A stretch of 64,000 nt of DNA from an uncultured Collinsella sp. GTDB taxonomy: Bacteria; Actinomycetota; Coriobacteriia; Coriobacteriales; Coriobacteriaceae. The notes below the pieces were generated by a model. The model was not told the DNA's origin. It searched no databases and saw only the letters and a list, made by a program, of their open reading frames with translations. Each line of letters begins with the position of its first letter. The stretch's first letter is position 1. Made by a program: the position numbers and the translations under genes. Location of the stretch: assembly GCA_959026725.1 (NCBI GenBank), contig CAUFMG010000001.1:247910-311909 (forward strand). Reading direction: 5' to 3'. Shown piece after piece: positions 30,185-38,061 of the stretch.

Positions 30185-31288
30185 CTAGATGCGGACCGGC
30201 ATGACCAGGTACAGGTAGTTGATCTTGTCGTAGGACTTGAAGATACCCGCCTGCGAGTAGCTCTTGAGCTCCAGCGTGATCTCCTTCTCCTTGGACAGGG
30301 CGTTGAGGCAGCCGAAGATGTAGTGGTAGTTGAAGGCGATGGTACCCGACTCGCCCTCGGCCTCGACATCGATCGTCTCCTGCGCAAGGTCCTGGTCATT
30401 GGAAATGGAGGACAGGCCCATCTGCCCGTTCTCGACATCGATCTCGAACTTGACGGCGGGGTTGGCGCTCGCGATAACGGCCACGCGCTTGAGGGCGGCG
30501 TTAAAAGCGGCGACATCGATCTTGACGCTCGTCACGCACGAATCGGGGATGAGCTGCTTGTAGTTGGGATACATGCCCTCGATGCGGCGCGACACGTAGG
30601 TGGTGTTGCCGGCCTCGAAGACGACCTGGGTGTCGGTAGCCCCGATCATGATGGTCGCCTGGCTGGCCATGATGTTCAGCGCGTCGTTAAAGGCGTCAGC
30701 CGGAACGTTGAGCTCAAAGGAGCCCTCGAGGGTCGAGGTCTCGACCTGCGTATCGCACACGGCCAAGCGGAAGGAATCGGTCGCCACCAGGCGCACGGTG
30801 TTGTTCTCGACCTTCATGTGCACGCCACCCAGGATGGGGCGGGCCTTGTCAGTCGAGGTGACGCGCCACACGCGGCCGACCATTTCGGACAAGATATCGG
30901 TCGGCAGTTCCACGGCGCTCTCGATGGCATAGGCCGGAAACTCGGGGAAGTCATTGGCATCGAGCGTGTTCAGGCGGAAAGAGCTCTTCTCACAACCAAT
31001 CAGCACCTGGCGCTCGGACAGCTCAAAGGTGACCGGGGCATCGGGGAGGGTCTTGGTGATATTGGAGAGCATCTTACAAGGGATAACCATCTCGCCCTCT
31101 TCTTCGACATGTGCCGCGATGCGATGACGGATCGAGATGGTGTAGTTAGAGGTCTGGAATTCCAAGATGCCGTCTTGCGCCTTGACGAGCACGCCCGACA
31201 GGATGGGAAGGGTGGATGCCGAAGCGACGCCCTTCATAACGACGCCGATGGCTTGTGTAAGCGAGCTCTGGCTGACGGTGAACTTCAT
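30185..31288 (-). CDS. dnaN: DNA polymerase III beta subunit (sliding clamp)
   Basis: Forms the dimeric ring that holds polymerase on DNA. 367 residues, starting MKFTVSQSSLTQAIGVVMKGV and ending in the usual YLVMPVR; all three clamp domains fit the length. The leader contains the AT-rich unwinding part of the origin, so clamp gene transcription starts in or crosses oriC. Confidence 0.96.
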   Translation of the reverse strand: MKFTVSQSSLTQAIGVVMKGVASASTLPILSGVLVKAQDGILEFQTSNYTISIRHRIAAHVEEEGEMVIPCKMLSNITKTLPDAPVTFELSERQVLIGCEKSSFRLNTLDANDFPEFPAYAIESAVELPTDILSEMVGRVWRVTSTDKARPILGGVHMKVENNTVRLVATDSFRLAVCDTQVETSTLEGSFELNVPADAFNDALNIMASQATIMIGATDTQVVFEAGNTTYVSRRIEGMYPNYKQLIPDSCVTSVKIDVAAFNAALKRVAVIASANPAVKFEIDVENGQMGLSSISNDQDLAQETIDVEAEGESGTIAFNYHYIFGCLNALSKEKEITLELKSYSQAGIFKSYDKINYLYLVMPVRI

Positions 31289-31290
31289 CT

Positions 31291-31335
31291 TTTAATACCT
31301 TTCTATAGATATAAATATCTTAATAATAGTAATAG
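31291..31335. other. oriC unwinding element with DnaA-trios
   Basis: An AT-rich stretch between dnaN and dnaA, unusual in this GC-rich genome. Positions 31321-31335 are TAATAATAGTAATAG. In the dnaA-to-dnaN direction this is CTA-TTA-CTA-TTA-TTA, five DnaA-trios in the orientation known from Bacillus subtilis, directly next to the AT-rich duplex. Confidence 0.75.
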
Positions 31336-31420
31336 CACTGACGAAACTGTTGATTACTCCCAAAGACGCAGGTCAGACCCAGAAAGAGAATCGACAGCAA
31401 CCTGTGTGCAACGGGGGTGG

Positions 31421-31511
31421 TTTTCCACGTTCAAAACCTGCGCAAAACTTTTCATCACCGCGGGTTGGGTTTTAAACACCTTATGCCCGTGGTTTCGACA
31501 AGTTTTCAACA
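31421..31511. other. DnaA-box cluster of oriC (dnaN-dnaA gap)
   Basis: Three nine-base sites in one orientation: TTTTCCACG (31421-31429), TTTTCATCA (31449-31457) and TTTTCAACA (31503-31511). Each resembles the standard TTATCCACA with two or three changes. They lie on the dnaA side of the trios, as expected for origin loading. Confidence 0.65.
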
Positions 31512-31526
31512 GGTGTCTCTATTTCC

Positions 31527-33251
31527 CTACGAGCGCAGTGTAATTTTATCGCGCAGTGACTTGAGGTCTTCGGTGACGGTGCGGTCTTCCTGGATCATCT
31601 TCTGGACCTTTTTGTAGCTCGTGCTGACGGTCGAGTGGTTGCGGTTGCCAAATTCGGCGCCCACCGCCGTGGTCGTCATTTCGCACATCTCGATGGCCAG
31701 GTAGATAGCGATATGGCGCGCTTTGGCGATATTGGCGTTGCGACGCGGGCCGATGAGCTCCTCGTGTGTCACGCCGTACTGCTCTTCGATGACGGACTGA
31801 ACCGTCTGGACGTTGATCTTTTTGGCCGATGTGTCGAAGTACTGGCTGGCGATGGCGTCGATATCGTCAAAGGTGAGCTCCCCGCCCTCGCGCTCGCGGT
31901 CACCCGCCTCGCCGGCGCAGCGCTCGCAAAAGCTCTCGAGTTCGCGGATGTTGGTGCCCGAGACCTCGGCCATGTGTTTAAAGTGTTCGTCGGTCAGGTG
32001 CCCGCCGTCGCCCCCATAGGCCGCCAGCAGCGAGTCGTCGCCTGCCTCGGGGGCGGCGACGATGGTGTTCTCGTAATAGCGCTGCAAGATCTTGTATTTC
32101 ATCTCGTAGCTGGGCTCTGCGACCAGGCAGAGCATGCCGGCGTTGAAGCGGCTGGTCAGACGCTCGTCCATGCTTAGGTCCTTGGGGGCGCGGTCTGCCG
32201 CGATGACGACCTTCTTGTTGTTGCGGATGAACTCGTCCATGAGCTGGAAAAAGTAGTCCACGCTCGCGCGCTTGCCGATGATGTTTTGGATGTCATCGAT
32301 GATGAGCACGTCCACGCCGTGGTACGCCTGCATGATGGGAGCGTTGCTCTTCTTTTGGCGGTCGAACTCGGTCATCAGGTCGTCCAGATATGCCTGGGAG
32401 TTGGCATACTTGACCTTGATCTCGGGCGACTTCTCGGCGAGCTCGTTTTTGATGGCAAGCAGCAGGTGCGTCTTGCCCAGGCCCGATTTGCCGTAGATGA
32501 ACAGTGATGTGCATGTGCCGCGCTCGTCCGCGAGGGCGGCAAACTTGAGTGCCGAGCGATAGGCATGGCTGTTTTCGGGGCCGTAGACAAAGTTCTCAAA
32601 GGTAAATTTTGAATTCGCGGCGAGCGGGGCTCCATCCGTATTCTGCTCGGCCGGCACGGTCGGTGCTGGCATGGGTGAAGCGGGGGTCGCAACTTGCGTG
32701 GGTTTAGTCGGCGCTCCGCCCTTCATCTGGTTCATCATGCGACGAAAATCATCGGCCGAGAGCGTGTTTTTGATTGCAATGCCCGAATCCGCGCCCGCCG
32801 CTGCGTCGTGAGCGATGGGCATGTGCGTGGCGGGTACGTTCGTTGACGTCGCCGTCGCGGTCGGCAACGGTGCCATGGTTTCACGGGAAACATCGCTGTG
32901 CTGGTGCTCGATCGTCGGTACGTCGCCTGCGGAGGCCGGCACCGCCGGGGAAGCGGCGGGAGCCGTGGCGGGCGCCGTCGTGGCAGCGGATTCCGTCGCG
33001 GCGCCTTGCGGTGCCACGACGTCGAGCGCAATCGGTGCAAAGGCGATTTCTTCCAGATAGGCCTCAATAGTCGGCTGATGCTTTTTGAGCTGCGCGATGG
33101 CAAAGCGCGAGGGGGCCTCGATCGTGAGCGTATCTTCGGTCAGGCTTATGGCGCGCGATTGCCCCAGCATGTTGATGAGGCGTGCATCTTGGCCGTCGCG
33201 CTGGCAAAAGGCGATGGCATCCCCCAGGATGATGCTTGCTTCCTCGTCCAC
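31527..33251 (-). CDS. dnaA: Chromosomal replication initiator DnaA
   Basis: Origin-binding AAA+ protein, 574 residues. It has domain I (1-80), a long Ala/Pro/Thr-rich domain II (about 85-215), an ATPase domain with Walker A GKSGLGKTHL and Walker B VLIIDDIQ, and DNA-binding domain IV (about 475-574). The base-contact motif that is GGRDHTTV in most bacteria reads GNRNHSTV here (residues 535-542). GTG start at 33249-33251 with GGGAGAG upstream. It follows the GHKL/winged-helix gene by 15 bases, so the two probably share the promoter near the upstream DnaA-box cluster. A near-parS sequence lies within the gene (32877-32892). Confidence 0.97.
   Translation of the reverse strand: MDEEASIILGDAIAFCQRDGQDARLINMLGQSRAISLTEDTLTIEAPSRFAIAQLKKHQPTIEAYLEEIAFAPIALDVVAPQGAATESAATTAPATAPAASPAVPASAGDVPTIEHQHSDVSRETMAPLPTATATSTNVPATHMPIAHDAAAGADSGIAIKNTLSADDFRRMMNQMKGGAPTKPTQVATPASPMPAPTVPAEQNTDGAPLAANSKFTFENFVYGPENSHAYRSALKFAALADERGTCTSLFIYGKSGLGKTHLLLAIKNELAEKSPEIKVKYANSQAYLDDLMTEFDRQKKSNAPIMQAYHGVDVLIIDDIQNIIGKRASVDYFFQLMDEFIRNNKKVVIAADRAPKDLSMDERLTSRFNAGMLCLVAEPSYEMKYKILQRYYENTIVAAPEAGDDSLLAAYGGDGGHLTDEHFKHMAEVSGTNIRELESFCERCAGEAGDREREGGELTFDDIDAIASQYFDTSAKKINVQTVQSVIEEQYGVTHEELIGPRRNANIAKARHIAIYLAIEMCEMTTTAVGAEFGNRNHSTVSTSYKKVQKMIQEDRTVTEDLKSLRDKITLRS
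32877..32892. other. parS-like sequence inside dnaA
   Basis: GGTTTCACGGGAAACA differs from the parS sequence TGTTTCACGTGAAACA at two positions. It lies in the domain II coding part, where protein sequence is little constrained. Confidence 0.5.
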
Positions 33252-33266
33252 TGTCTCTCCCGTTCT

Positions 33267-34619
33267 TTAGCTCTGAGCTCGCACGCGAGCGGCGCCGAGT
33301 TCGGTCAGATGGTATTTCTGGCCATGCTTGATGACCAAGCCGGCCTGCGCCAAGTCATTGAGCGTGCGTGACCAAGTGGGGGCCGAGTTTCCAAACGCCC
33401 TCGCCAGATCGGTTGCACCGCACGCTTGATTTTGCGCCAGATAGCCCAGCGCGGCGTTGCCGCGGTCGCTTACGAACACGTCCGGTTGTGGCTGCGCATA
33501 CTGATTTGCTGCATTAGGATACATCATTTGAGCTGCTGGTTGTTGAGAACTCTGCATCGGTGGCATTTGCTGTTGAAAACTTTGAGGCCACTGTTGGTAA
33601 GGCTGCGGAGGCATCTGCTGGGCCCAAGGGCTGTACTGCTGCTGCGGCATCTGCTGGTACGGCTGCTGATATCCCTGCTGGTACTGCTGCGGGAACTGCT
33701 GGCCATACCCCAGTGGCGGCATCTGCTGATATGGATATCCCTGTTGGTACGGCTGATAGCCCATTTGCTGGCCACCCGGTGCCCCCGTCGTCTGCTGCAT
33801 TGCTGCCGCATCCTGATCCGCCAGCGGCACGGTCTCTGGCATGTTTGGCGGCATCGACATCGATGTCGCCTGGGGCTCTTGTGTAGGAAGCATTCCGGGA
33901 TGCTGCATCTGCCCCACGGGGGGCTGCATCTGCTGCGTTGCCATGGGCTGCTGCGCAAAAGCTCCCGGCAGGGGATATGTGGGCTGCTCCGTCTCGGGCC
34001 GCACGGCAGCACCGCGTCCGCCGGCGCGCTCGATTTCCTGCACGCGTTTAGGGTCCAGGCTTACCGTAACCACGGTGCCGTTGCCCATGTTGTCCTCGAT
34101 GGATACGGCACCGCCGGCGTTTTCCAAATACTCTTGCACCATGGGAAACCCTGCTCCGGTTCCACGGATATAGCGCTTCATCTTGCTGTTTGCGCTGGTA
34201 ACGCCAAAGTCGAAAGCGCGTTCCTTGTCGTCGATGCCGGGTCCTTGATCGGCAAAGCGGATGGTGTCTCCGCCGTCCAGAATCGAGATGATGGGCTCGG
34301 CAAAGTGCGCGTGGATAAAGTTTTCGACAATCTCGCGGATGACCATGAGCGAGATATGGCCACCTTGTTCTTTCATGCACTGGTAGACGGTGTTGGTAGT
34401 CTCTTCCAAATACGTGCGGACATCTTGCGGATCAATGACGATCACACGCGGTGTCGACAGCATGTCGTCATAGACGGCGATACGCGCGGCGTACATGGCT
34501 TTTGGCGCCTGCGTGGTCGTCTGCTCGCCTTCCGCACGCTCTTCGCGCACGCCGGTGATGTGCTCGTTGTCGGGTGCCGGGTCTCCGGAATCGACCATGG
34601 TGTAAAAGTCGTCAGACAT
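33267..34619 (-). CDS. GHKL ATPase / Q-rich linker / winged-helix protein
   Basis: Not a named family to me. The 450-residue protein has three parts. Residues 60-190 are a complete GHKL (Bergerat) ATPase: N-box REIVENFIHAHF, G1 FADQGPGIDD, G2 RGTGAGFPMV. Residues 215-378 are extremely rich in Gln, Pro, Met and Tyr, a prion-like low-complexity segment. Residues 380-450 form a winged helix of MarR-like type (ATDLARAFGNSAPTWSRTLNDLAQAGLVIKHG in outline). Start ATG at 34617-34619; earlier TTG/GTG starts would run into the DnaA-box cluster. It sits 15 bases before dnaA, probably in one operon. A role in origin or dnaA control is inference from position. Confidence 0.75.
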   Translation of the reverse strand: MSDDFYTMVDSGDPAPDNEHITGVREERAEGEQTTTQAPKAMYAARIAVYDDMLSTPRVIVIDPQDVRTYLEETTNTVYQCMKEQGGHISLMVIREIVENFIHAHFAEPIISILDGGDTIRFADQGPGIDDKERAFDFGVTSANSKMKRYIRGTGAGFPMVQEYLENAGGAVSIEDNMGNGTVVTVSLDPKRVQEIERAGGRGAAVRPETEQPTYPLPGAFAQQPMATQQMQPPVGQMQHPGMLPTQEPQATSMSMPPNMPETVPLADQDAAAMQQTTGAPGGQQMGYQPYQQGYPYQQMPPLGYGQQFPQQYQQGYQQPYQQMPQQQYSPWAQQMPPQPYQQWPQSFQQQMPPMQSSQQPAAQMMYPNAANQYAQPQPDVFVSDRGNAALGYLAQNQACGATDLARAFGNSAPTWSRTLNDLAQAGLVIKHGQKYHLTELGAARVRAQS

Positions 34620-34692
34620 GCCACTCGCAATCTTCCAAAAGGTTTCGAACAAATAGTAGCTCACCGCGCAATGTTTCTCATCTTTCGACAAC

Positions 34693-34786
34693 TTTTCAAA
34701 ACCTGTTGAAAACTTTGGAAAACGGGCGAAAAGTTCTCAACATTGCCAACATGACCTGTTGAAAACTCGATGAAATATCGTGAAAA
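34693..34786. other. Second DnaA-box-like cluster, upstream oriC part
   Basis: Within 94 bases there are TTTTCAAAA (34693), TGTTGAAAA (34704 and 34757, complement of TTTTCAACA), TTCTCAACA (34734) and TCGTGAAAA (34778). The same variant word occurs in the dnaN-dnaA gap. GACAACTTTTCA and TGAAAAGTTGTC form an inverted pair around the cluster. No gene lies between 34692 and the rpmH promoter. Confidence 0.65.
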
Positions 34787-34862
34787 GTTGTCATGCACCG
34801 CTAAATCGAGCTTGGCTTATGGGGGAACCGTGTGAACTGCGCAACCTTTTACCTTTGATTTC

Positions 34863-34892
34863 TTGACATTTGAACATTGATTTCCCTACAAT
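34863..34892 (+). promoter_or_regulatory. rpmH promoter
   Basis: TTGACA (34863-34868) and TACAAT (34887-34892) with 18 bases between them, about 70 bases before rpmH; a near-consensus promoter next to the DnaA-box cluster. A small GTCCGCG/CGCGGAC hairpin lies in the leader. Confidence 0.85.
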
Positions 34893-34964
34893 CTTCAAGC
34901 TCACGTGTCTATATCTGCGTCCGCGTCCCCGCGGACACTCGAAATGCAGCAGGAGGAACTTAAG

Positions 34965-35099
34965 ATGAAGCGTACGTATCAGCCTAATAAGCGTAAGCGT
35001 GCCAAGACCCATGGCTTCCGTGCCCGTATGGCCACTAAGGGTGGTCGTGCCGTGCTCGCCCGTCGTCGCGCCAAGGGCCGCAAGCGTCTCACTGTCTAG
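34965..35099 (+). CDS. rpmH: 50S ribosomal protein L34
   Basis: 44 residues, MKRTYQPNKRKRAKTHGFRARM and the basic C-terminal half, a perfect L34. ATG at 34965 with AGGAGG upstream. First gene of the plus-strand rpmH-rnpA-yidD-yidC cluster. Confidence 0.98.
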   Translation: MKRTYQPNKRKRAKTHGFRARMATKGGRAVLARRRAKGRKRLTV

Positions 35100-35119
35100 C
35101 AGCGATACACACATCTCGC

Positions 35120-35458
35120 ATGAAGACTATTAAGTCTCGGCAAGATTTCGAGCATGTGTTCAGTCAGGGGCGTCGTTTCAATCACCCTCTGATTCGAATG
35201 ACCATATGTGAATCGGTTGGCGAAGGCGACTCCGGAAGGGTCGCCTTCGTTGGTGCTAAGCGACTCGGTTGTGCCGTCGTGCGCAACCGATCTAAGCGTG
35301 TGATGCGCGAGGCCGCCCGCAGCTGCGGATTTCCCGTTGCGGGTTATGACATCATCTTGTTTGCAACTCCCAAGACTAGGGTTTCCTCGCCGCAGGAGAT
35401 GGACAAGGCGTTGCGTTCGCTTATGAAGCGCGCCGGCGTTGCCGGGGAGGAGCGATGA
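35120..35458 (+). CDS. rnpA: Ribonuclease P protein component
   Basis: Basic protein subunit of RNase P, which trims the 5' leader of tRNAs; 112 residues. The RNR-type motif is present in modified form (RLGCAVVRNRSKRVMREAARS), preceded by FEHVFSQGRRFNHPL. It overlaps yidD by four bases (ATGA). The RNase P RNA gene is not in this window. Confidence 0.95.
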   Translation: MKTIKSRQDFEHVFSQGRRFNHPLIRMTICESVGEGDSGRVAFVGAKRLGCAVVRNRSKRVMREAARSCGFPVAGYDIILFATPKTRVSSPQEMDKALRSLMKRAGVAGEER

Positions 35459-35679
35459 GCAATCACGTTTTGCGACGTGTTGCCATCGCTCCTATTCGCA
35501 TATATCAACAGGTTATTTCGCCCTTATTGCCTGACGCCTGCATTTATTACCCAACGTGCTCGCAATACGCCATCCAGGCGATTGAGAAGCACGGTGTTTT
35601 GAGAGGCTGCTGGCTTGCCGTGAGGCGCATCGCTCGCTGCAATCCCCTGCACGTCGGCGGTTATGACCCTGTGCCCTAG
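35455..35679 (+). CDS. yidD: Membrane protein insertion efficiency factor YidD
   Basis: 74 residues with the signature ISPLLPDACIYYPTCSQYA and RRIARCNPLHVGGYDPVP. A small membrane-associated protein that assists YidC. Coupled to rnpA through the overlapping start. Confidence 0.95.
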   Translation: MSNHVLRRVAIAPIRIYQQVISPLLPDACIYYPTCSQYAIQAIEKHGVLRGCWLAVRRIARCNPLHVGGYDPVP

Positions 35680-35708
35680 CGGGCACTCGCTATCGGAGGA
35701 AAACTTAC

Positions 35709-36479
35709 ATGTGGGATTGGATCGTTAACATCCTTTTCGAGCTGCTCAAGCTCATCCAGACCTTTGCGGTCGACTGGGGCCTGTCCATCATCATCCTGGT
35801 GGTCATCATCCGTCTGCTGCTGACGCCGCTCATGCTCAAGTCGACCAAGTCGACGGCTCGCATGCAGGTGCTGCAGCCCAAGATGCTCGAGATCCAGGAG
35901 CGCTATGCCGACGATCCCCAGCGTCAGGCCGAGGAGATGCAGAAGTTCTACAGCGAGAACAAGTTCAACCCCATGGCTGGCTGTCTGCCGCTGCTGATTC
36001 AGATGCCTATCCTGTTCGCCCTGTTTACATTGCTGCGCAACCTGCCGCAGTACTTTAACGACGGCACGTTCTCGTTCTTCAACATCCTGCCCGACCTGAC
36101 CACCACGCCGAGCGCTTCCTTTGCCGATGGCTTTATGGTTGCACTGCCTGCGCTGGTTTGCCTGATCCTGTTCGCCGTCCTGACCCTGATTCCGCAGCTC
36201 TATATGTCGCGCAACCAGACCGGCCAGCAGGCTCAGAGTATGCGTATGATGGCCGTTGTCATGACGGTCATGATGCTTTGGATGGGCTGGAGCCTTCCCG
36301 TTGGTGTTCTGCTGTACTACGACGTCTCGTCTGCTTGGCAGGTTATCCAGCAGATTTTTGTGACGCAGAAGGTCATCGACAAGGCGAAGGCCGATGAGGA
36401 GGAGCGTCTTAAGAACGCTCCGCTGCAGGTTGAGGTCACTCGTCGAGAGAAGAAGCCGCGCCCGCACAAGAAGAAGTAA
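35709..36479 (+). CDS. yidC: Membrane protein insertase YidC/OxaI
   Basis: Inserts proteins into the cytoplasmic membrane. At 256 residues it is a short Gram-positive type: five membrane helices, the hydrophilic-groove Arg in ILVVIIRLLLTP, a cytoplasmic loop with Lys/Met-rich helices, FNPMAGCLPLLIQMP, and a basic tail ending HKKK. No lipobox is seen. AGGA lies close to the ATG, and the next gene is jag, the usual partner. Confidence 0.93.
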   Translation: MWDWIVNILFELLKLIQTFAVDWGLSIIILVVIIRLLLTPLMLKSTKSTARMQVLQPKMLEIQERYADDPQRQAEEMQKFYSENKFNPMAGCLPLLIQMPILFALFTLLRNLPQYFNDGTFSFFNILPDLTTTPSASFADGFMVALPALVCLILFAVLTLIPQLYMSRNQTGQQAQSMRMMAVVMTVMMLWMGWSLPVGVLLYYDVSSAWQVIQQIFVTQKVIDKAKADEEERLKNAPLQVEVTRREKKPRPHKKK

Positions 36480-36496
36480 CGGGATATCAATCTTAT

Positions 36497-36508
36497 TTAG
36501 GTACCTAA
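36497..36508. repeat. Palindrome TTAGGTACCTAA, left copy
   Basis: A perfect 12-base palindrome in the yidC-jag gap. It recurs at 40001-40012, including the next base C. Confidence 0.6.
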
Positions 36509-36523
36509 CTTTTGGAGTACGTT

Positions 36524-37093
36524 ATGTCTGAAGAGATCATCGAGGATATGCTTGAGGAGGTTGCCCCGCAGGTCGCGGGCGATTATCCCGAGATTGCACA
36601 GCGCTACAAGGCTGGTGAAGAGCTGACCGATGAGGAGCTCGACACCATTGCCGATGTTGCGATTTCCATCCTGCGTTCCATCCTTTCGCACTTCGATGCC
36701 GCCAACTCTCCTATCGATGAGTATGAGGGCGACGAGGGTGAGCTGATTTTGGATGTAACGGCTCCTGACCTTGCTGTTCTCATTGGCCGTCATGGTCGCA
36801 CCCTTGATGCCCTTCAGGTTATGTTCTCTTTGCTGGTGAGCCGCAAACTTGGCTTTAGGTATCCGGTTGTAGTGGACGTAGAGGGATACAAGAGCCGCCG
36901 TCAGGACAAGGTTGCCTCCATGGCTCAGTCTGCTGCCGAGCGTGCCATCCGTACCCATAAGAGTGTTTCGCTTCCGCCCATGAATGCCTATGAGCGCCGA
37001 CTGGTTCATATTGCACTTCGTGGCAATGATGCTGTCGATACCCATTCTGAGGGTTCTGACCCTGATCGCCATGTGGTGATTGTTGCTCGATAA
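36524..37093 (+). CDS. khpB: RNA-binding protein KhpB/Jag (KH and R3H domains)
   Basis: 189 residues. A KH domain carries the loop LIGRHGRTLDALQ (about residues 84-100), and an R3H domain has NAYERRLVHIAL near the C terminus. The basic Jag-N domain of the Bacillus form is absent; an acidic helical segment takes its place. ATG at 36524 with GGAG upstream, preferred over an earlier ATG. It partners with KhpA in RNA regulation elsewhere. A strong terminator follows. Confidence 0.9.
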   Translation: MSEEIIEDMLEEVAPQVAGDYPEIAQRYKAGEELTDEELDTIADVAISILRSILSHFDAANSPIDEYEGDEGELILDVTAPDLAVLIGRHGRTLDALQVMFSLLVSRKLGFRYPVVVDVEGYKSRRQDKVASMAQSAAERAIRTHKSVSLPPMNAYERRLVHIALRGNDAVDTHSEGSDPDRHVVIVAR

Positions 37094-37113
37094 TCTACTC
37101 GAGCTTATGCTAA

Positions 37114-37144
37114 GGGGGCGTGGTTTCCACGTCCCCTTTTTTTG
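37114..37144 (+). terminator. Terminator after khpB
   Basis: GGGGGCGTGG pairs with CCACGTCCCC around TTT, followed by eight T. It ends the rpmH-to-khpB cluster. Confidence 0.92.
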
Positions 37145-37189
37145 TCAAAAGTTCTCGATACACTGATTTTTGTCAGAAAGGAGCTTCTG

Positions 37190-37927
37190 TTGTTTGTACT
37201 TACTGATCAGCAGACTGACGAGATGCTCAGCCGTCTAACTTCCTATTGTAAAGAGTATTCCTTGAGCGTAACTGATGCTGAGCTGAGGAAATGTATCCAG
37301 CATTTGGATTTGGTTCTGGAAACAAATAAGACAACCAATCTCACTCGTATTCTTAACGTTGAAGATGCTGCGGTACTTCATATCCTCGACTCACTTGTTT
37401 TGCTTCCTTATGTCAATAAGGCTCCTGATGGAGCTTTGCTCGATATGGGAACAGGCGCAGGCTTCCCTGGTATTCCATTAACGATAACCACGCATCGTAA
37501 AGCTACTTATATTGACTCTGTTGGCAAAAAGGTTGATGCTGTCAATTCTTTTGTTCATGCTCTCGGATTGAAATATGGTCATGCAGTCCATGATCGCCTT
37601 GAAGAATATGCTCGAAGCCATAAGAAGCAGTTCTCTGTCGTAACCGCCCGCGCGCTGGCCCCTCTACCGATTCTTGTTGAGTATGCGGCTCCGTATCTCA
37701 AAGATGGAGGGTTATTTGTTATCACGAAGGGCAATCCATCTGATGTGGAGCTTGCTTCCGGCATGTCGGCCGCTAAGATCTGTGGCTTCATTTTGCTTCT
37801 GAATGACTCAATCGATTTGCCAGAGGGATTTGGCCACAGGGAGTTCATTGTTCTCAAGAAGAGTCATCCGGCTTCCGTTTCATTGCCTCGTGCAAATGGC
37901 ATGGCAAAGAAGAATCCGCTTGCCTAG
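37190..37927 (+). CDS. rsmG: 16S rRNA (guanine-N7) methyltransferase RsmG
   Basis: Methylates G527 of 16S rRNA. 245 residues with the SAM-binding motif LLDMGTGAGFPGIPL and the catalytic-region VTARALAPLPILVEY. I chose the TTG at 37190 because AAAGGAG lies six bases upstream; the frame is open further but has no other SD. Codon use is visibly more AT-rich than in yidC or ddl. The gene leads into parA-parB. Confidence 0.93.
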   Translation: MFVLTDQQTDEMLSRLTSYCKEYSLSVTDAELRKCIQHLDLVLETNKTTNLTRILNVEDAAVLHILDSLVLLPYVNKAPDGALLDMGTGAGFPGIPLTITTHRKATYIDSVGKKVDAVNSFVHALGLKYGHAVHDRLEEYARSHKKQFSVVTARALAPLPILVEYAAPYLKDGGLFVITKGNPSDVELASGMSAAKICGFILLLNDSIDLPEGFGHREFIVLKKSHPASVSLPRANGMAKKNPLA

Positions 37928-37928
37928 A

Positions 37929-38022
37929 TGTTTCACGTGAAACATAATGGATACTAACAACTTGCACTGTTTCACGTGAAACATGGCGGTTGATATCGAA
38001 TCGGAATGTTTCACGTGAAACA
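37929..38022. other. Three perfect parS centromere sites
   Basis: TGTTTCACGTGAAACA occurs at 37929-37944, 37968-37983 and 38007-38022, each exact, between rsmG and parA. The starts are 39 bases apart each time. This is the ParB loading site of the chromosome. Confidence 0.97.
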
Positions 38023-38061
38023 TCCTCCGTTTGACAGCTTTAATACACACCAGGAGGGACC

